32,565 nucleotides of DNA from RGIG1995 sp045587445 (GTDB lineage Bacteria > Bacillota > Clostridia > Oscillospirales > CAG-272): NCBI GenBank assembly GCA_045587445.1, contig JAZNCH010000063.1, positions 1-32,565 on the forward strand, read 5' to 3'. Made by a program: the position numbers and the translations under genes. The notes beneath the pieces are model-generated. The model saw nothing but the letters and a program-made list of their open reading frames with translations, had not been told where the DNA came from and made no database searches. Below, piece by piece: positions 1-7,574 of this stretch. How positions within the stretch are numbered: the stretch's first letter is position 1; each line of letters begins with the position of its first letter.

Positions 1-1000
1 GTAACCCATCTGCGATATGTTCTTGTGGTACGCCGAGTATGTGGCAGGCGGCAATTGCCGCGAGTGCATTGGAAACGTTGAAAATGCCGGGCATTGTTAT
101 ACGCAATTCGCTTTCAAAGTTGGGGGTTTTTACTTCAAAAGCAAAACCGTCATCGGTTTTGGTAATCGACTTGCAGTATATTGTATCTGTTTCTTTTGTG
201 CCGTAGGTAATGATATTGCATTTTCCTTTTGCAGAATCCAATATTCTGTCTGCAAAGTCGCTGTCGGAATTAATGACCGCATTTTTGCAGTTGTCAAATA
301 TTTTCAGCTTTGATGAAAAATAGTCTTCAAAATCTGTATGCTCGACAGGGGAAATATGGTCAGTTCCTATATTGGTGAACATTGCAATATCAAAATCAAC
401 ACCCGAAACTCTGTCATATTTTAATGCTTGGCTTGAAATTTCGCTGACGAGATATTCGATACCCGTATTGTAAGCATTATCAAAATGTCTGTAGAATTCG
501 ACAGCTTCGGGGGTGGTAATATGGGATTCAAAATCGTTTATTCCGTCGTATGTGTCAATTGAAGAAATAACGGCAATACGAGGTTTGTTTATAGCTTTCA
601 TATAGCAATCGAGTATTGCTCTGAGATAATAGGTAACAGTGCTTTTTCCTTTTGTTCCTGTAATACCGATTGACGTTATTTTTGCAGGAGCATTGTCGAA
701 GAAAAGCTTTGCAAGAATCGGCATAGCTTTTCTTATATCGGAAACAAGTATTCCGTTTGGTTTATTGTATTCTTTTTCCGAAATATAACACAATGCTCCG
801 TTTTGCAAAGCGTAATCAAGGTATGCTTCCTTGAAGTGTGCCCCCTTGCATATAAACATAGCGTTATTCTTTAATTCGCGTGTATCATAAGTCAGACATT
901 CTATATTTGCTGAAAGTGCAATATCGGAAAGGTTATGGGAAATAAGCAGACTACTGTTTTCCAACGCCTGCAAATAGGCGGAAACCATAAGTTTTTTCAC
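1..1000 (-). CDS. murE: UDP-N-acetylmuramyl peptide synthetase, MurE type (partial, 3' end outside window)
   Basis: The reverse-strand reading frame is open from a GTG at 1000 through the left edge, giving about 333 residues of the N-terminal and central domains. A G-rich ribosome site lies just upstream of the GTG; an in-frame ATG at 988 is the alternative start. Near residue 110 the frame reads SIGITGTKGKSTVTYYLRAI, which is the ATP-binding P loop of Mur ligases, followed by SSIDTYDG, the HITTPEA segment and TNIGTDHISPVEH. HITTPE and the later lysine-containing SSK segment are typical of MurE, which adds the third amino acid to UDP-MurNAc-L-Ala-D-Glu in the cytoplasm. The third amino acid cannot be told, because the C-terminal specificity motif lies outside the window. 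It starts 33 nt after rpe and is probably cotranscribed with it. Confidence 0.85.
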   Translation of the reverse strand, partial: MKKLMVSAYLQALENSSLLISHNLSDIALSANIECLTYDTRELKNNAMFICKGAHFKEAYLDYALQNGALCYISEKEYNKPNGILVSDIRKAMPILAKLFFDNAPAKITSIGITGTKGKSTVTYYLRAILDCYMKAINKPRIAVISSIDTYDGINDFESHITTPEAVEFYRHFDNAYNTGIEYLVSEISSQALKYDRVSGVDFDIAMFTNIGTDHISPVEHTDFEDYFSSKLKIFDNCKNAVINSDSDFADRILDSAKGKCNIITYGTKETDTIYCKSITKTDDGFAFEVKTPNFESELRITMPGIFNVSNALAAIAACHILGVPQEHIADGL

Positions 1001-1033
1001 GATTTTACCCCCATTATCTGTTTGATGTAAGAT

Positions 1034-1678
1034 TTATTTTTCTCCGTTTTTGCGAAGTGTGGCGATAGCGTCTGCAACGTCTTCTTTACCGAATACAGCA
1101 GAACCCGCAACGAGTATATTTGCACCTGCTTTAACAACGGAATTAATGTTGTCGGCATTGATACCGCCGTCAACCTCTATATCAAGGTTGCCTAAAAGTT
1201 CTCTTGCTTCTTTGATTTTGTCAAGGGATTCTGGAATAAATGACTGACCGCCGAATCCGGGTTCAACAGACATTATAAGAAGCATATCAAATTTGCCAAT
1301 ATATGGCTTTATTGCTTCAACCGGCGTATTGGGCTTAATTGAAAGTCCCGCTTTCATACCCATTTCTCTTATCTTGTCAAGTGTTTCAGCAACGTTATCA
1401 CAGCTTTCAAGGTGAATTGTGATAATATCGGAACCTGCTTTTGCGAAGTCTTCGAGATAACGGATAGGGTCGATTATCATAAGGTGTGTGTCGAACACCA
1501 TTTTGCTCTGTTTGCGGATAGATTTTTGAATAGGAGCACCGAGGGAGATGTTGGGGACAAAAACGCCGTCCATAACGTCTATATGTAAGTATTCAGCGCC
1601 GCCTTTTTCAACTCTGTCAACGTCAATTCCAAGCTTTGAAAAATCGGCAGAAAGAATAGAAGGGGAAATTTTAATCAT
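1034..1678 (-). CDS. rpe: Ribulose-phosphate 3-epimerase
   Basis: This 214-residue protein has the normal length and motifs of Rpe. It starts MIKISPSILSADFSKLG, then has HIDVMDGVFVPN with the metal-binding His and catalytic Asp, DTHLMI, MSVEPGFGGQSFI and DGGINADN with the second catalytic Asp. Rpe is a TIM-barrel metalloenzyme that interconverts ribulose 5-phosphate and xylulose 5-phosphate in the pentose phosphate pathway. The ATG at 1678 has a GGAGG site about 8 nt upstream. murE follows 33 nt downstream on the same strand. In many Firmicutes rpe sits beside rsgA and thiN; that context is absent here. The assignment is secure. Confidence 0.97.
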   Translation of the reverse strand: MIKISPSILSADFSKLGIDVDRVEKGGAEYLHIDVMDGVFVPNISLGAPIQKSIRKQSKMVFDTHLMIIDPIRYLEDFAKAGSDIITIHLESCDNVAETLDKIREMGMKAGLSIKPNTPVEAIKPYIGKFDMLLIMSVEPGFGGQSFIPESLDKIKEARELLGNLDIEVDGGINADNINSVVKAGANILVAGSAVFGKEDVADAIATLRKNGEK

Positions 1679-1975
1679 AGGATGATTCCTCCGAAAAAAA
1701 GTTTTATATTTTATGAAAAGGATTAAATAACTATTTTTTAAGAAAATGTGATGTTTTTGTTAAAGTGGCTGTTGTGGCGCAAGTAACAAAAACACATAAA
1801 ATAATATCAGATATGCAAAACGGCAAGGCTTGAAAAAGGAAACCTCAAAGGTATAAAGAATAAGGACGTGTGCTGGAAAATCAATCAAGATGAACCGTTA
1901 TAATATATATATCTATACTGCTTAAGAGCATTTAAAAAGTGGCAGTATTAAGGAAAATTAAAGAAAACTCAAGGG
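1679..1975. other. Intergenic region upstream of rpe, no convincing gene
   Basis: About 300 bp of AT-rich sequence lies between the rpe start and the end of ispF. I see no ORF with a ribosome site and no tRNA. The rpe promoter should be here on the minus strand, but no good -35/-10 pair stands out. On the plus strand a TATAAT at 1899-1904 precedes the hairpin at 1976-2006; this is treated as a weak small-RNA candidate in the findings. Confidence 0.5.
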
Positions 1976-2006
1976 GGAAGGCAATAGCCTTCCTTCTTGT
2001 TTTTTT
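1976..2006. terminator. Terminator-like hairpin downstream of ispF
   Basis: A perfect 7-bp stem (GGAAGGC/GCCTTCC, loop AATA) starts 12 nt past the ispF stop. It is the natural terminator for ispDF on the minus strand, where the tail is only moderately T-rich. Read on the plus strand it is followed by a run of seven T, so it may work better in that direction or in both. Confidence 0.55.
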
Positions 2007-2478
2007 AGTCTTTGGTGATAAGGCAAACAGCGTGAGCTGCAACCCCTTTTTTCTCTCCTGTAAAGCCGAGATGCTCTTCAGTTGTAGCCTTGACATTAAT
2101 ACAAGACTTATCGACAGAATACACCCTTGCAATATTCTCTCTCATTTGCTCGATATATGGTCTTACCTTAGGTGCCTGAAGAATTAAAGTTGCATCTATA
2201 TTAGCTATTTTATAGCCGTTTTCTTTTAGTAAATCAGTCGTTTTTTCAGCGAGTATAAGGCTGTCAATATTCTTGTATTGCATATCGTTGTCGGGGAAAT
2301 GAAGACCAATATCACCGAGTCCTAAAGCTCCGATAACAGAGTCCATTATTGCGTGTACGAGTACATCTGCATCTGAATGACCGTCGAGGCCTTTTTCGTG
2401 AGGGATGTCAACTCCGCCAAGGATAAGTTTTCTTCCTTCGACCAGTCTGTGTACGTCATAACCGTGTCCTATTCTCAT
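2005..2478 (-). CDS. ispF: 2-C-methyl-D-erythritol 2,4-cyclodiphosphate synthase
   Basis: The 157-residue product matches IspF along its whole length. MRIGHGYDVHRL supplies the zinc ligands Asp8 and His10, and LDGHSDADVLVHA supplies the third ligand His42. GDIGLHFPDND is the conserved loop, and ATTEEHLGFTGEKKGVAAHA is the C-terminal CDP/Thr motif. It converts CDP-methylerythritol 2-phosphate into the cyclic diphosphate, releasing CMP, in the MEP isoprenoid pathway. The start codon overlaps the ispD stop by 4 nt, so the two steps of the pathway are translationally coupled. Confidence 0.97.
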   Translation of the reverse strand: MRIGHGYDVHRLVEGRKLILGGVDIPHEKGLDGHSDADVLVHAIMDSVIGALGLGDIGLHFPDNDMQYKNIDSLILAEKTTDLLKENGYKIANIDATLILQAPKVRPYIEQMRENIARVYSVDKSCINVKATTEEHLGFTGEKKGVAAHAVCLITKD

Positions 2479-3266
2479 AAGCTTTCTCCTTTGGTGTCCG
2501 CATTTCTCGAGTTGAGTATGGCTTCCGCGATAATAAGGTCGTCTTTTGTGGTTATTTTTATGTTGTTTCTTCCGCAGTCAACAAGCTTTATTTTGAAGCC
2601 GTAGTATTCAACGAGCATACAGTCGTCGGTAACCGACAAGCCTTCTTTTTTGGCGGAAAATGCACAAGCTCTGTATATATCGCTTTTGAAAACTTGCGGT
2701 GTTTGAGCCGCCCAAGCTTTGCTTCTGTCAGACGTCGATTCTATATACATATCCGAGTCTACCATTTTTAAAGTATCATATATTTTTGTGGCCGCGCAAG
2801 CACAGTTTGTTGCGTATGCGGTCTTCATAACGGCTTTTATATTGTCTTGAGTTATAAGACATCTGACACCGTCGTGAATAGCGACGTAATCGCATTTTTC
2901 TGATATGGCTTTGAAGCCGTTTAAGACGGATTCCTGGCGTGTGCTTCCTCCTTTAACTATTCTTCTTACTTTTGAAAGGGAATACTTTTCAATCATTTTT
3001 GTGTAGAGGTCGATTTCGTCTTCTTTGGAAACAATAATTATTTCGTCAATATACGGTGATTTTTCAAATTCAAGCACTGTTCTCACAACAATGGGGAAAC
3101 CGTTTAATTCCATAAACTGCTTGGTCGTTCCGTCGGCATTTTCCATTCTCTTTCCGCTGCCACCCACCGTTATTATGGCTGTTGTCATAGGTTTGAAATA
3201 TTTTAATGTGATTTTGTCTATAGCGTTTGATGCGGTATCTGCAATTTTTTTAAAAATCTTGCTCAT
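2475..3266 (-). CDS. ispD: 2-C-methyl-D-erythritol 4-phosphate cytidylyltransferase
   Basis: This is IspD, which transfers CMP from CTP to methylerythritol 4-phosphate. Diagnostic segments are the nucleotide-binding TVGGSGKRM with its basic residues, KQFMELNGFPIVVRTV, AIHDGVRCLI, RSKAWAAQTPQVFK and VTDDCMLVEYYG. The 263-residue frame carries about 27 extra residues before the canonical start (MTTAIITVGG). The upstream ATG at 3266 is favoured because a GGGCGG site lies about 9 nt before it, whereas the internal ATG has no ribosome site. The extension is lysine-rich and amphipathic (MSKIFKKIADTASNAIDK). ispF follows with a 4-nt overlap. Confidence 0.93.
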   Translation of the reverse strand: MSKIFKKIADTASNAIDKITLKYFKPMTTAIITVGGSGKRMENADGTTKQFMELNGFPIVVRTVLEFEKSPYIDEIIIVSKEDEIDLYTKMIEKYSLSKVRRIVKGGSTRQESVLNGFKAISEKCDYVAIHDGVRCLITQDNIKAVMKTAYATNCACAATKIYDTLKMVDSDMYIESTSDRSKAWAAQTPQVFKSDIYRACAFSAKKEGLSVTDDCMLVEYYGFKIKLVDCGRNNIKITTKDDLIIAEAILNSRNADTKGESL

Positions 3267-3308
3267 TCTTTGTTCCGCCCTTTTCTTTCAATCAGCATAA
3301 TTATCTCT

Positions 3309-3337
3309 ATTATAGCACAACAGCAAGGTGAAAATCC
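3309..3337 (-). promoter_or_regulatory. Probable ispDF promoter (extended -10)
   Basis: On the minus strand TGCTATAAT (TATAAT at 3309-3314) is a perfect extended -10. The -35 position holds only a weak GGATTT-like element at 17 bp spacing. The predicted start near 3302 leaves a leader of about 36 nt before ispD. Confidence 0.5.
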
Positions 3338-3429
3338 ATATATTTTAGAATTTTTTTCAAAAAAATGTTTAGACGTTGGTTTTTTGTGAAAAAAACTGAA
3401 AAAAGAAAGTAAAAAATGGCGTAAACTAT

Positions 3430-3457
3430 TTGCAAAATTGAATATATATGTTATAAT
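3430..3457 (+). promoter_or_regulatory. Promoter of the cdaA operon
   Basis: TTGCAA at 3430-3435 and TATAAT at 3452-3457 are separated by 16 bp, with a TG dinucleotide one base before the -10. This is a good sigma-A promoter. The predicted start is near 3464, giving a leader of only about 20-30 nt before cdaA. Confidence 0.75.
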
Positions 3458-3486
3458 ATATTAATTATAAAAATTTTCTTCGGGCG

Positions 3487-4464
3487 GTGGTCGTTATTTT
3501 AAAAGCATATTTTAATGAATTTGTGAAAATTCTGAAGTCTCAAATGAGAGCTTTTTCGTTTGGACTCAATGATCTTTTTGATATTATTATTGTTGCGGTG
3601 CTTTTGTACTACGTATACAAGTTTATAAAACAGAGACGAGCGGGGAAACTTGCGCTTGGTCTTGGCGTTATTGTGCTTGTAAATGTGTTGAGCAATATCT
3701 TTTCTCTCAGTGCTTTAGGTTTTATAATAAGCAACTTTTTTCAAATAGGACTTTTGGCGATAGTTATTATATTTCAGCCCGAATTGCGTTCGGCTCTTGA
3801 GCAGGCGGGCGGAACATCACTTAAGGGGTTGAAAAACCTTGGTGAAAAACACGGACTTGAAAATACGGAAAATATAATTAATTCTATTTGTGATGCTGCT
3901 TGTGAAATGGCAAAGGACAAAACGGGAGCTTTGATAGTTTTTGAAAATCAAATGGCGCTTAACGACGTTATTGCAAGCGGAACGGTTGTTAATGCTGAAG
4001 TATCTTCATTCCTCTTGCGTAACATATTTTTTGAGAACACCCCTCTTCACGACGGCGCAGTTGTCATACGCGACGGAAGGGTATATGCGGCAGGCTGCTA
4101 CCTTCCTTTGTCGGAAGATAACAATATTGCCAAAGAGTTGGGAACACGTCATAGGTCTGCGATAGGTATGAGTGAAATTAGCGATGCTTTGGTTCTTGTT
4201 GTTTCCGAGGAGACAGGAATTATTTCGATTGCTGAAAACGGTACCATTAAGAGAAATTACGATTATGCCGGACTGAAAAAAGAATTAACGTTGTTCTTTG
4301 ACCCCGATGAAGAAAGCGGTAAGAAAAAGTTTAATATAATTACAAAAAAGACTATCGAGCGTGTAGAAAAACACGTTAGAAAAGACAAGAAGAGCAAAAC
4401 TATTAAAGATGCTTTGGCTGATGAAATAGAACTTGATTTATTTGACGGAGATAATGAAGAATGA
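3487..4464 (+). CDS. cdaA: Diadenylate cyclase CdaA (DacA)
   Basis: This membrane-bound DisA-N family enzyme condenses two ATP into c-di-AMP. There are about three hydrophobic helices in the first 100 residues (near 30-48, 57-78 and 80-97), then the cyclase domain with LHDGAVVI (DGA at 189-191) and GTRHRSAIG (RHR at 221-223), both catalytic signatures. A charged tail of about 50 residues follows. The start is uncertain: GTG at 3487 is the first codon in frame, but the GGGCGG motif overlaps it, so a nearby non-ATG codon or Met20 is possible. It overlaps cdaR by 4 nt. CdaR is the known membrane regulator of CdaA. Confidence 0.95.
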   Translation: MVVILKAYFNEFVKILKSQMRAFSFGLNDLFDIIIVAVLLYYVYKFIKQRRAGKLALGLGVIVLVNVLSNIFSLSALGFIISNFFQIGLLAIVIIFQPELRSALEQAGGTSLKGLKNLGEKHGLENTENIINSICDAACEMAKDKTGALIVFENQMALNDVIASGTVVNAEVSSFLLRNIFFENTPLHDGAVVIRDGRVYAAGCYLPLSEDNNIAKELGTRHRSAIGMSEISDALVLVVSEETGIISIAENGTIKRNYDYAGLKKELTLFFDPDEESGKKKFNIITKKTIERVEKHVRKDKKSKTIKDALADEIELDLFDGDNEE

Positions 4465-5717
4465 GCGATAAGAGAGCAAATATTGATGAAAAAAAGACGG
4501 GTAGAAAAAACTCGGAAAGAATACTTGATTTTGTTGCAAAGATAGCTTGTTTGGTTATTGCGTTTTTTATCTGGTTTTATGCTATGAGTACCGACGTTGT
4601 ATCCTTAGAAAGAGAATTTACGGTTCCGGTTATTTTCGAGAACGAAACCGAGCTTTTTGAAAATACCGGTTGGTCTGTTTTGTCCGGGAAAGATAACAGT
4701 ATTGTTGTTACTCTCAAAGGAAAAAGAAACATAATGAACCGAGTAACAGAATCAGATATTTATGCTTTTGCAGATGTTTCGGGTGTTGAAAAGGCGGGAA
4801 TGCAGGTAATTGACATAAAAATATCTGCTCCTACAGAATGTGAAATAGTCAACACGTCATCTTCAAGTATTTCGCCATATATTGACAAAAGAGTAACGAG
4901 AAACATACCGATTAAAGTTGTTCATACCTATGAAATAACCTCGGGATACCAACTTGATGACCCGATTACGAATATTGCAGAGGTTGCGGTAACCGGTCCC
5001 GAATCCGAGCTTAAAAAAATCACAGCGGCTCAAGCAGATTTGGCTCTCGGTAAGATAACCGAAACTGTTAATACGAGAAGTTCATTGGTTTTGATTGATG
5101 AAGCGGGAAATCCTATCACAAGCAAATATGTTTCAATGGCTACAAAAAACATAAATATAACCGTTAAATTATACGCATTGAAAGACGTTCCGCTTACCGT
5201 TGGTTATAAATACGGCTACTTTAATGAAAACAATGTTCGTGTGACCGTAACGCCAAACGTAATAACATTAAGAGGTGAACCCTCCGTGCTTGAAAATATG
5301 GATAATCTTGAGGTTGCCGTTCTTGATGAAAAGAAATTTGTGAAAAACAGTACTCAAAGTGTTTTGATTAACGTTCCCGGCGGTGTTACCGCTATGACAG
5401 GTGAAACTATGGCAACGGTTAATGTTGAACACATAAATACAGACGTAAAGTATATTACAGTCAAAAATATAACACTTGCAAATTCGGGCGGACTTGAGTG
5501 TGAACTTCAAACCGAGAGTTTGAACATTATACTCAGAGGACCTCATGCACTTCTTTCACAGGTAAAAGAGGAGAATATTACTTTGACTGCGGATATGAAA
5601 AACTATTCATCGGGAAGCGGCATTATGGTCGTACCGGTGTCAGTAAAGTTGTCGCCGGAATTCGAAGGCTCTGTATATGAGCTTGAAACCTATAACGTAA
5701 CGGTTAACGTAAAATAA
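4461..5717 (+). CDS. cdaR: CdaA regulatory protein CdaR (YbbR domains)
   Basis: The 418-residue protein has one transmembrane anchor near residues 27-45 (KIACLVIAFFIWFYAM) followed by a long extracytoplasmic region of repeated YbbR-type beta domains, recognisable by recurring segments such as VTVTPNVITLRGEPSVLENM and LNIILRGPHALLSQV. YbbR/CdaR proteins bind CdaA through the membrane and modulate c-di-AMP production. The coding sequence overlaps cdaA by 4 nt. In Bacillus and many relatives glmM follows as the third gene of this operon; here a flavoprotein gene follows instead. Confidence 0.92.
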   Translation: MSDKRANIDEKKTGRKNSERILDFVAKIACLVIAFFIWFYAMSTDVVSLEREFTVPVIFENETELFENTGWSVLSGKDNSIVVTLKGKRNIMNRVTESDIYAFADVSGVEKAGMQVIDIKISAPTECEIVNTSSSSISPYIDKRVTRNIPIKVVHTYEITSGYQLDDPITNIAEVAVTGPESELKKITAAQADLALGKITETVNTRSSLVLIDEAGNPITSKYVSMATKNINITVKLYALKDVPLTVGYKYGYFNENNVRVTVTPNVITLRGEPSVLENMDNLEVAVLDEKKFVKNSTQSVLINVPGGVTAMTGETMATVNVEHINTDVKYITVKNITLANSGGLECELQTESLNIILRGPHALLSQVKEENITLTADMKNYSSGSGIMVVPVSVKLSPEFEGSVYELETYNVTVNVK

Positions 5718-5732
5718 TTATTCAGAGGCAGT

Positions 5733-7325
5733 ATGCGGATAGTATTAAGGGACATCAGACTTAAAGCCGAAGCATCGGAACACGATGCAGTTTGCGAGGC
5801 AAAGAAACAATTGAATAATGTTTTCGGTTCTTCCGGATATGGCAATGTATCTGTTTACCGAAAGTCTATAGATGCAAGACACGTAAATAAGATTTCAAAA
5901 GTGTTTTCTGTATGCGTCGAGGTGTATTCGGATACTGTATCTGACGAAATTTTAAAAAAAATTAACGCATCGGTTCTTGAAGAGGGCAAACTTGATATTA
6001 CCTATGGCGAAGAAAAAATGAAGAATCGTCCTTTAGTTGTCGGTTTTGGACCTGCGGGAATGTTTTGTGCATTGGTTCTTGCTGAAAATGGGTATAAGCC
6101 GATAGTCTTGGAGAGGGGAAGTGATATTCCCGAAAGAAACCTCGCTGTTAACCTTTTCAGAACACAAGGAATCCTTAACACAGAAAATAACGTTCAGTTT
6201 GGTGCGGGGGGAGCAGGTACTTTTTCCGACGGCAAGCTTGTTACAAGAATAAACGATAAAAAATGCAGATACGTTCTTGAGACATATCATAAACACGGAG
6301 CTCCCGACAGTATTCTTACAGAGGCAAAGCCGCACATTGGAACGGATAACCTCGGAAAAATTGTTTCTTCAATCAAAGAAGAGATTGTACGAAACGGTGG
6401 GGAAGTGTTTTTCAATACCAGATTTGAAGGATATAAAAACACTCCTAACGGAATTGAAGTAAAGACAAATAACGGTAGTTTTTTATGCTGTGCATTGGTT
6501 TTGGCTACGGGACACAGTGCAAGAGATACGTATAAGCTTTTAGCGGAAAGCGGACTTGAAATGCAGTCAAAAGCTTTTTCGGTCGGTGTACGAGTTGAAC
6601 AGCTTCAAGAGGAAATAAACAATTCAGTTTACGGCAAATATGCAAATATTCTCGGAAATGCGGAATATAACTTTTCATACAGAAAAGGAGAACGTGCCGT
6701 TTATACTTTTTGTATGTGTCCCGGCGGACACGTTGTTGAAGCAGCATCGGAAGAAAATACCGTTGTTGTTAACGGTATGAGTAACTATAGCAGAGACGGT
6801 AAAAATTCAAATGCAGCTCTTGTGGTTTCTGTTTTGCCCGAGGATTGCGGGAATTCACTTTTTGACGGTATGAATTTTCAAAGGCATTTAGAGCAAAAAG
6901 CTTTTGTGATGGGCGGTAGGAATTACGGAGCTCCAATACAGACCGTTGCTGATTATCTTGAGAACAGTGTCAGAACAGCTCCCAAAAGAATTTTACCATC
7001 ATACATGGACGGAAAAAGAAACAGACTATGCAATCTGAACGAACTGTTTCCGTCATATATAAATTCCTTCTTGAAAGAGGGTCTTGTAAGGTTTGAAAAC
7101 AAAATAAAAGGCTATGCACCTTGCGATGCCGTATTGACGGGCGTTGAAACGAGGACTTCGTCGCCTTTGCGCGTTGTAAGAAACGATATGCTTTTTTCTC
7201 CCTCTGACAGTAATGTTTTTCCTTGCGGAGAGGGTGCAGGATATGCGGGCGGCATAACGAGCGCGTCTGTTGACGGTATCAGAGTCGCTTTGCGTATTGT
7301 TGAAAGATATAAGCCTATAGGATAA
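5733..7325 (+). CDS. FAD-dependent dehydrogenase of the COG2509 type, function unknown
   Basis: The 530-residue protein has an N-terminal domain of about 95 residues (MRIVLRDIRLKAEASEHDAV...) and then a Rossmann FAD fold with GFGPAGM at 104-110, the acidic LERG strand end, GAGGAGTFSDGKL and a C-terminal PCGEGAGYAGGITSASVDG FAD segment. This is the organisation of the uncharacterised FAD-dependent dehydrogenases of COG2509. The substrate is not known to me. An AGAGG site lies 5 nt before the ATG, and the gene begins 15 nt after cdaR, so it is most likely part of the c-di-AMP operon. No transmembrane segment is evident, so it should be cytoplasmic. Confidence 0.85.
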   Translation: MRIVLRDIRLKAEASEHDAVCEAKKQLNNVFGSSGYGNVSVYRKSIDARHVNKISKVFSVCVEVYSDTVSDEILKKINASVLEEGKLDITYGEEKMKNRPLVVGFGPAGMFCALVLAENGYKPIVLERGSDIPERNLAVNLFRTQGILNTENNVQFGAGGAGTFSDGKLVTRINDKKCRYVLETYHKHGAPDSILTEAKPHIGTDNLGKIVSSIKEEIVRNGGEVFFNTRFEGYKNTPNGIEVKTNNGSFLCCALVLATGHSARDTYKLLAESGLEMQSKAFSVGVRVEQLQEEINNSVYGKYANILGNAEYNFSYRKGERAVYTFCMCPGGHVVEAASEENTVVVNGMSNYSRDGKNSNAALVVSVLPEDCGNSLFDGMNFQRHLEQKAFVMGGRNYGAPIQTVADYLENSVRTAPKRILPSYMDGKRNRLCNLNELFPSYINSFLKEGLVRFENKIKGYAPCDAVLTGVETRTSSPLRVVRNDMLFSPSDSNVFPCGEGAGYAGGITSASVDGIRVALRIVERYKPIG

Positions 7326-7433
7326 AACGGTGTATTTATGAAACAGGTCGTAAAAAGTTGTTGAAATAAACGGCAATATACCTAAAATATTCTTATCTAA
7401 TTTGTTTTAGGTGAAAACGTTTTTGTAGTTATA

Positions 7434-7574
7434 ATGTTTTTTACCATAGTGTTCTCGCTTTGTGCTTTTAGTTTCGTGTTGAATGAGATATTGAAAAAAG
7501 ATGACAAGCAGAATAGTGAGAGTGCTTTTTATGTTTTTGTAAAAAATGAAAGTGAGATATATTCGAAATGTTGA
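7434..7574 (+). CDS. Possible small membrane protein (46 aa), unrecognised
   Basis: A frame in the 240-bp gap before recJ reads MFFTIVFSLCAFSFVLNEIL, then a charged region (KKDDKQNSES), and ends ...SEIYSKC with a TGA at 7572-7574, overlapping the recJ start by 7 nt. The frame stays open back to 7401, extending the hydrophobic stretch by residues of the type VFVVI. The hydrophobic helix followed by a polar tail looks like a single-pass membrane peptide. No good ribosome site sits at the right distance from the ATG; an AGGTGA at 7409-7414 is 19 nt away and lies in one arm of an inverted repeat (7380-7387/7405-7412). It may be a real small gene, a truncated remnant or chance. Confidence 0.35.
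   Translation: MFFTIVFSLCAFSFVLNEILKKDDKQNSESAFYVFVKNESEIYSKC

Noticed and set aside
17..313. 98-residue plus-strand ORF at the left edge
   Set aside because: It is antisense to the murE frame, which carries intact Mur ligase motifs and continues past the window edge.
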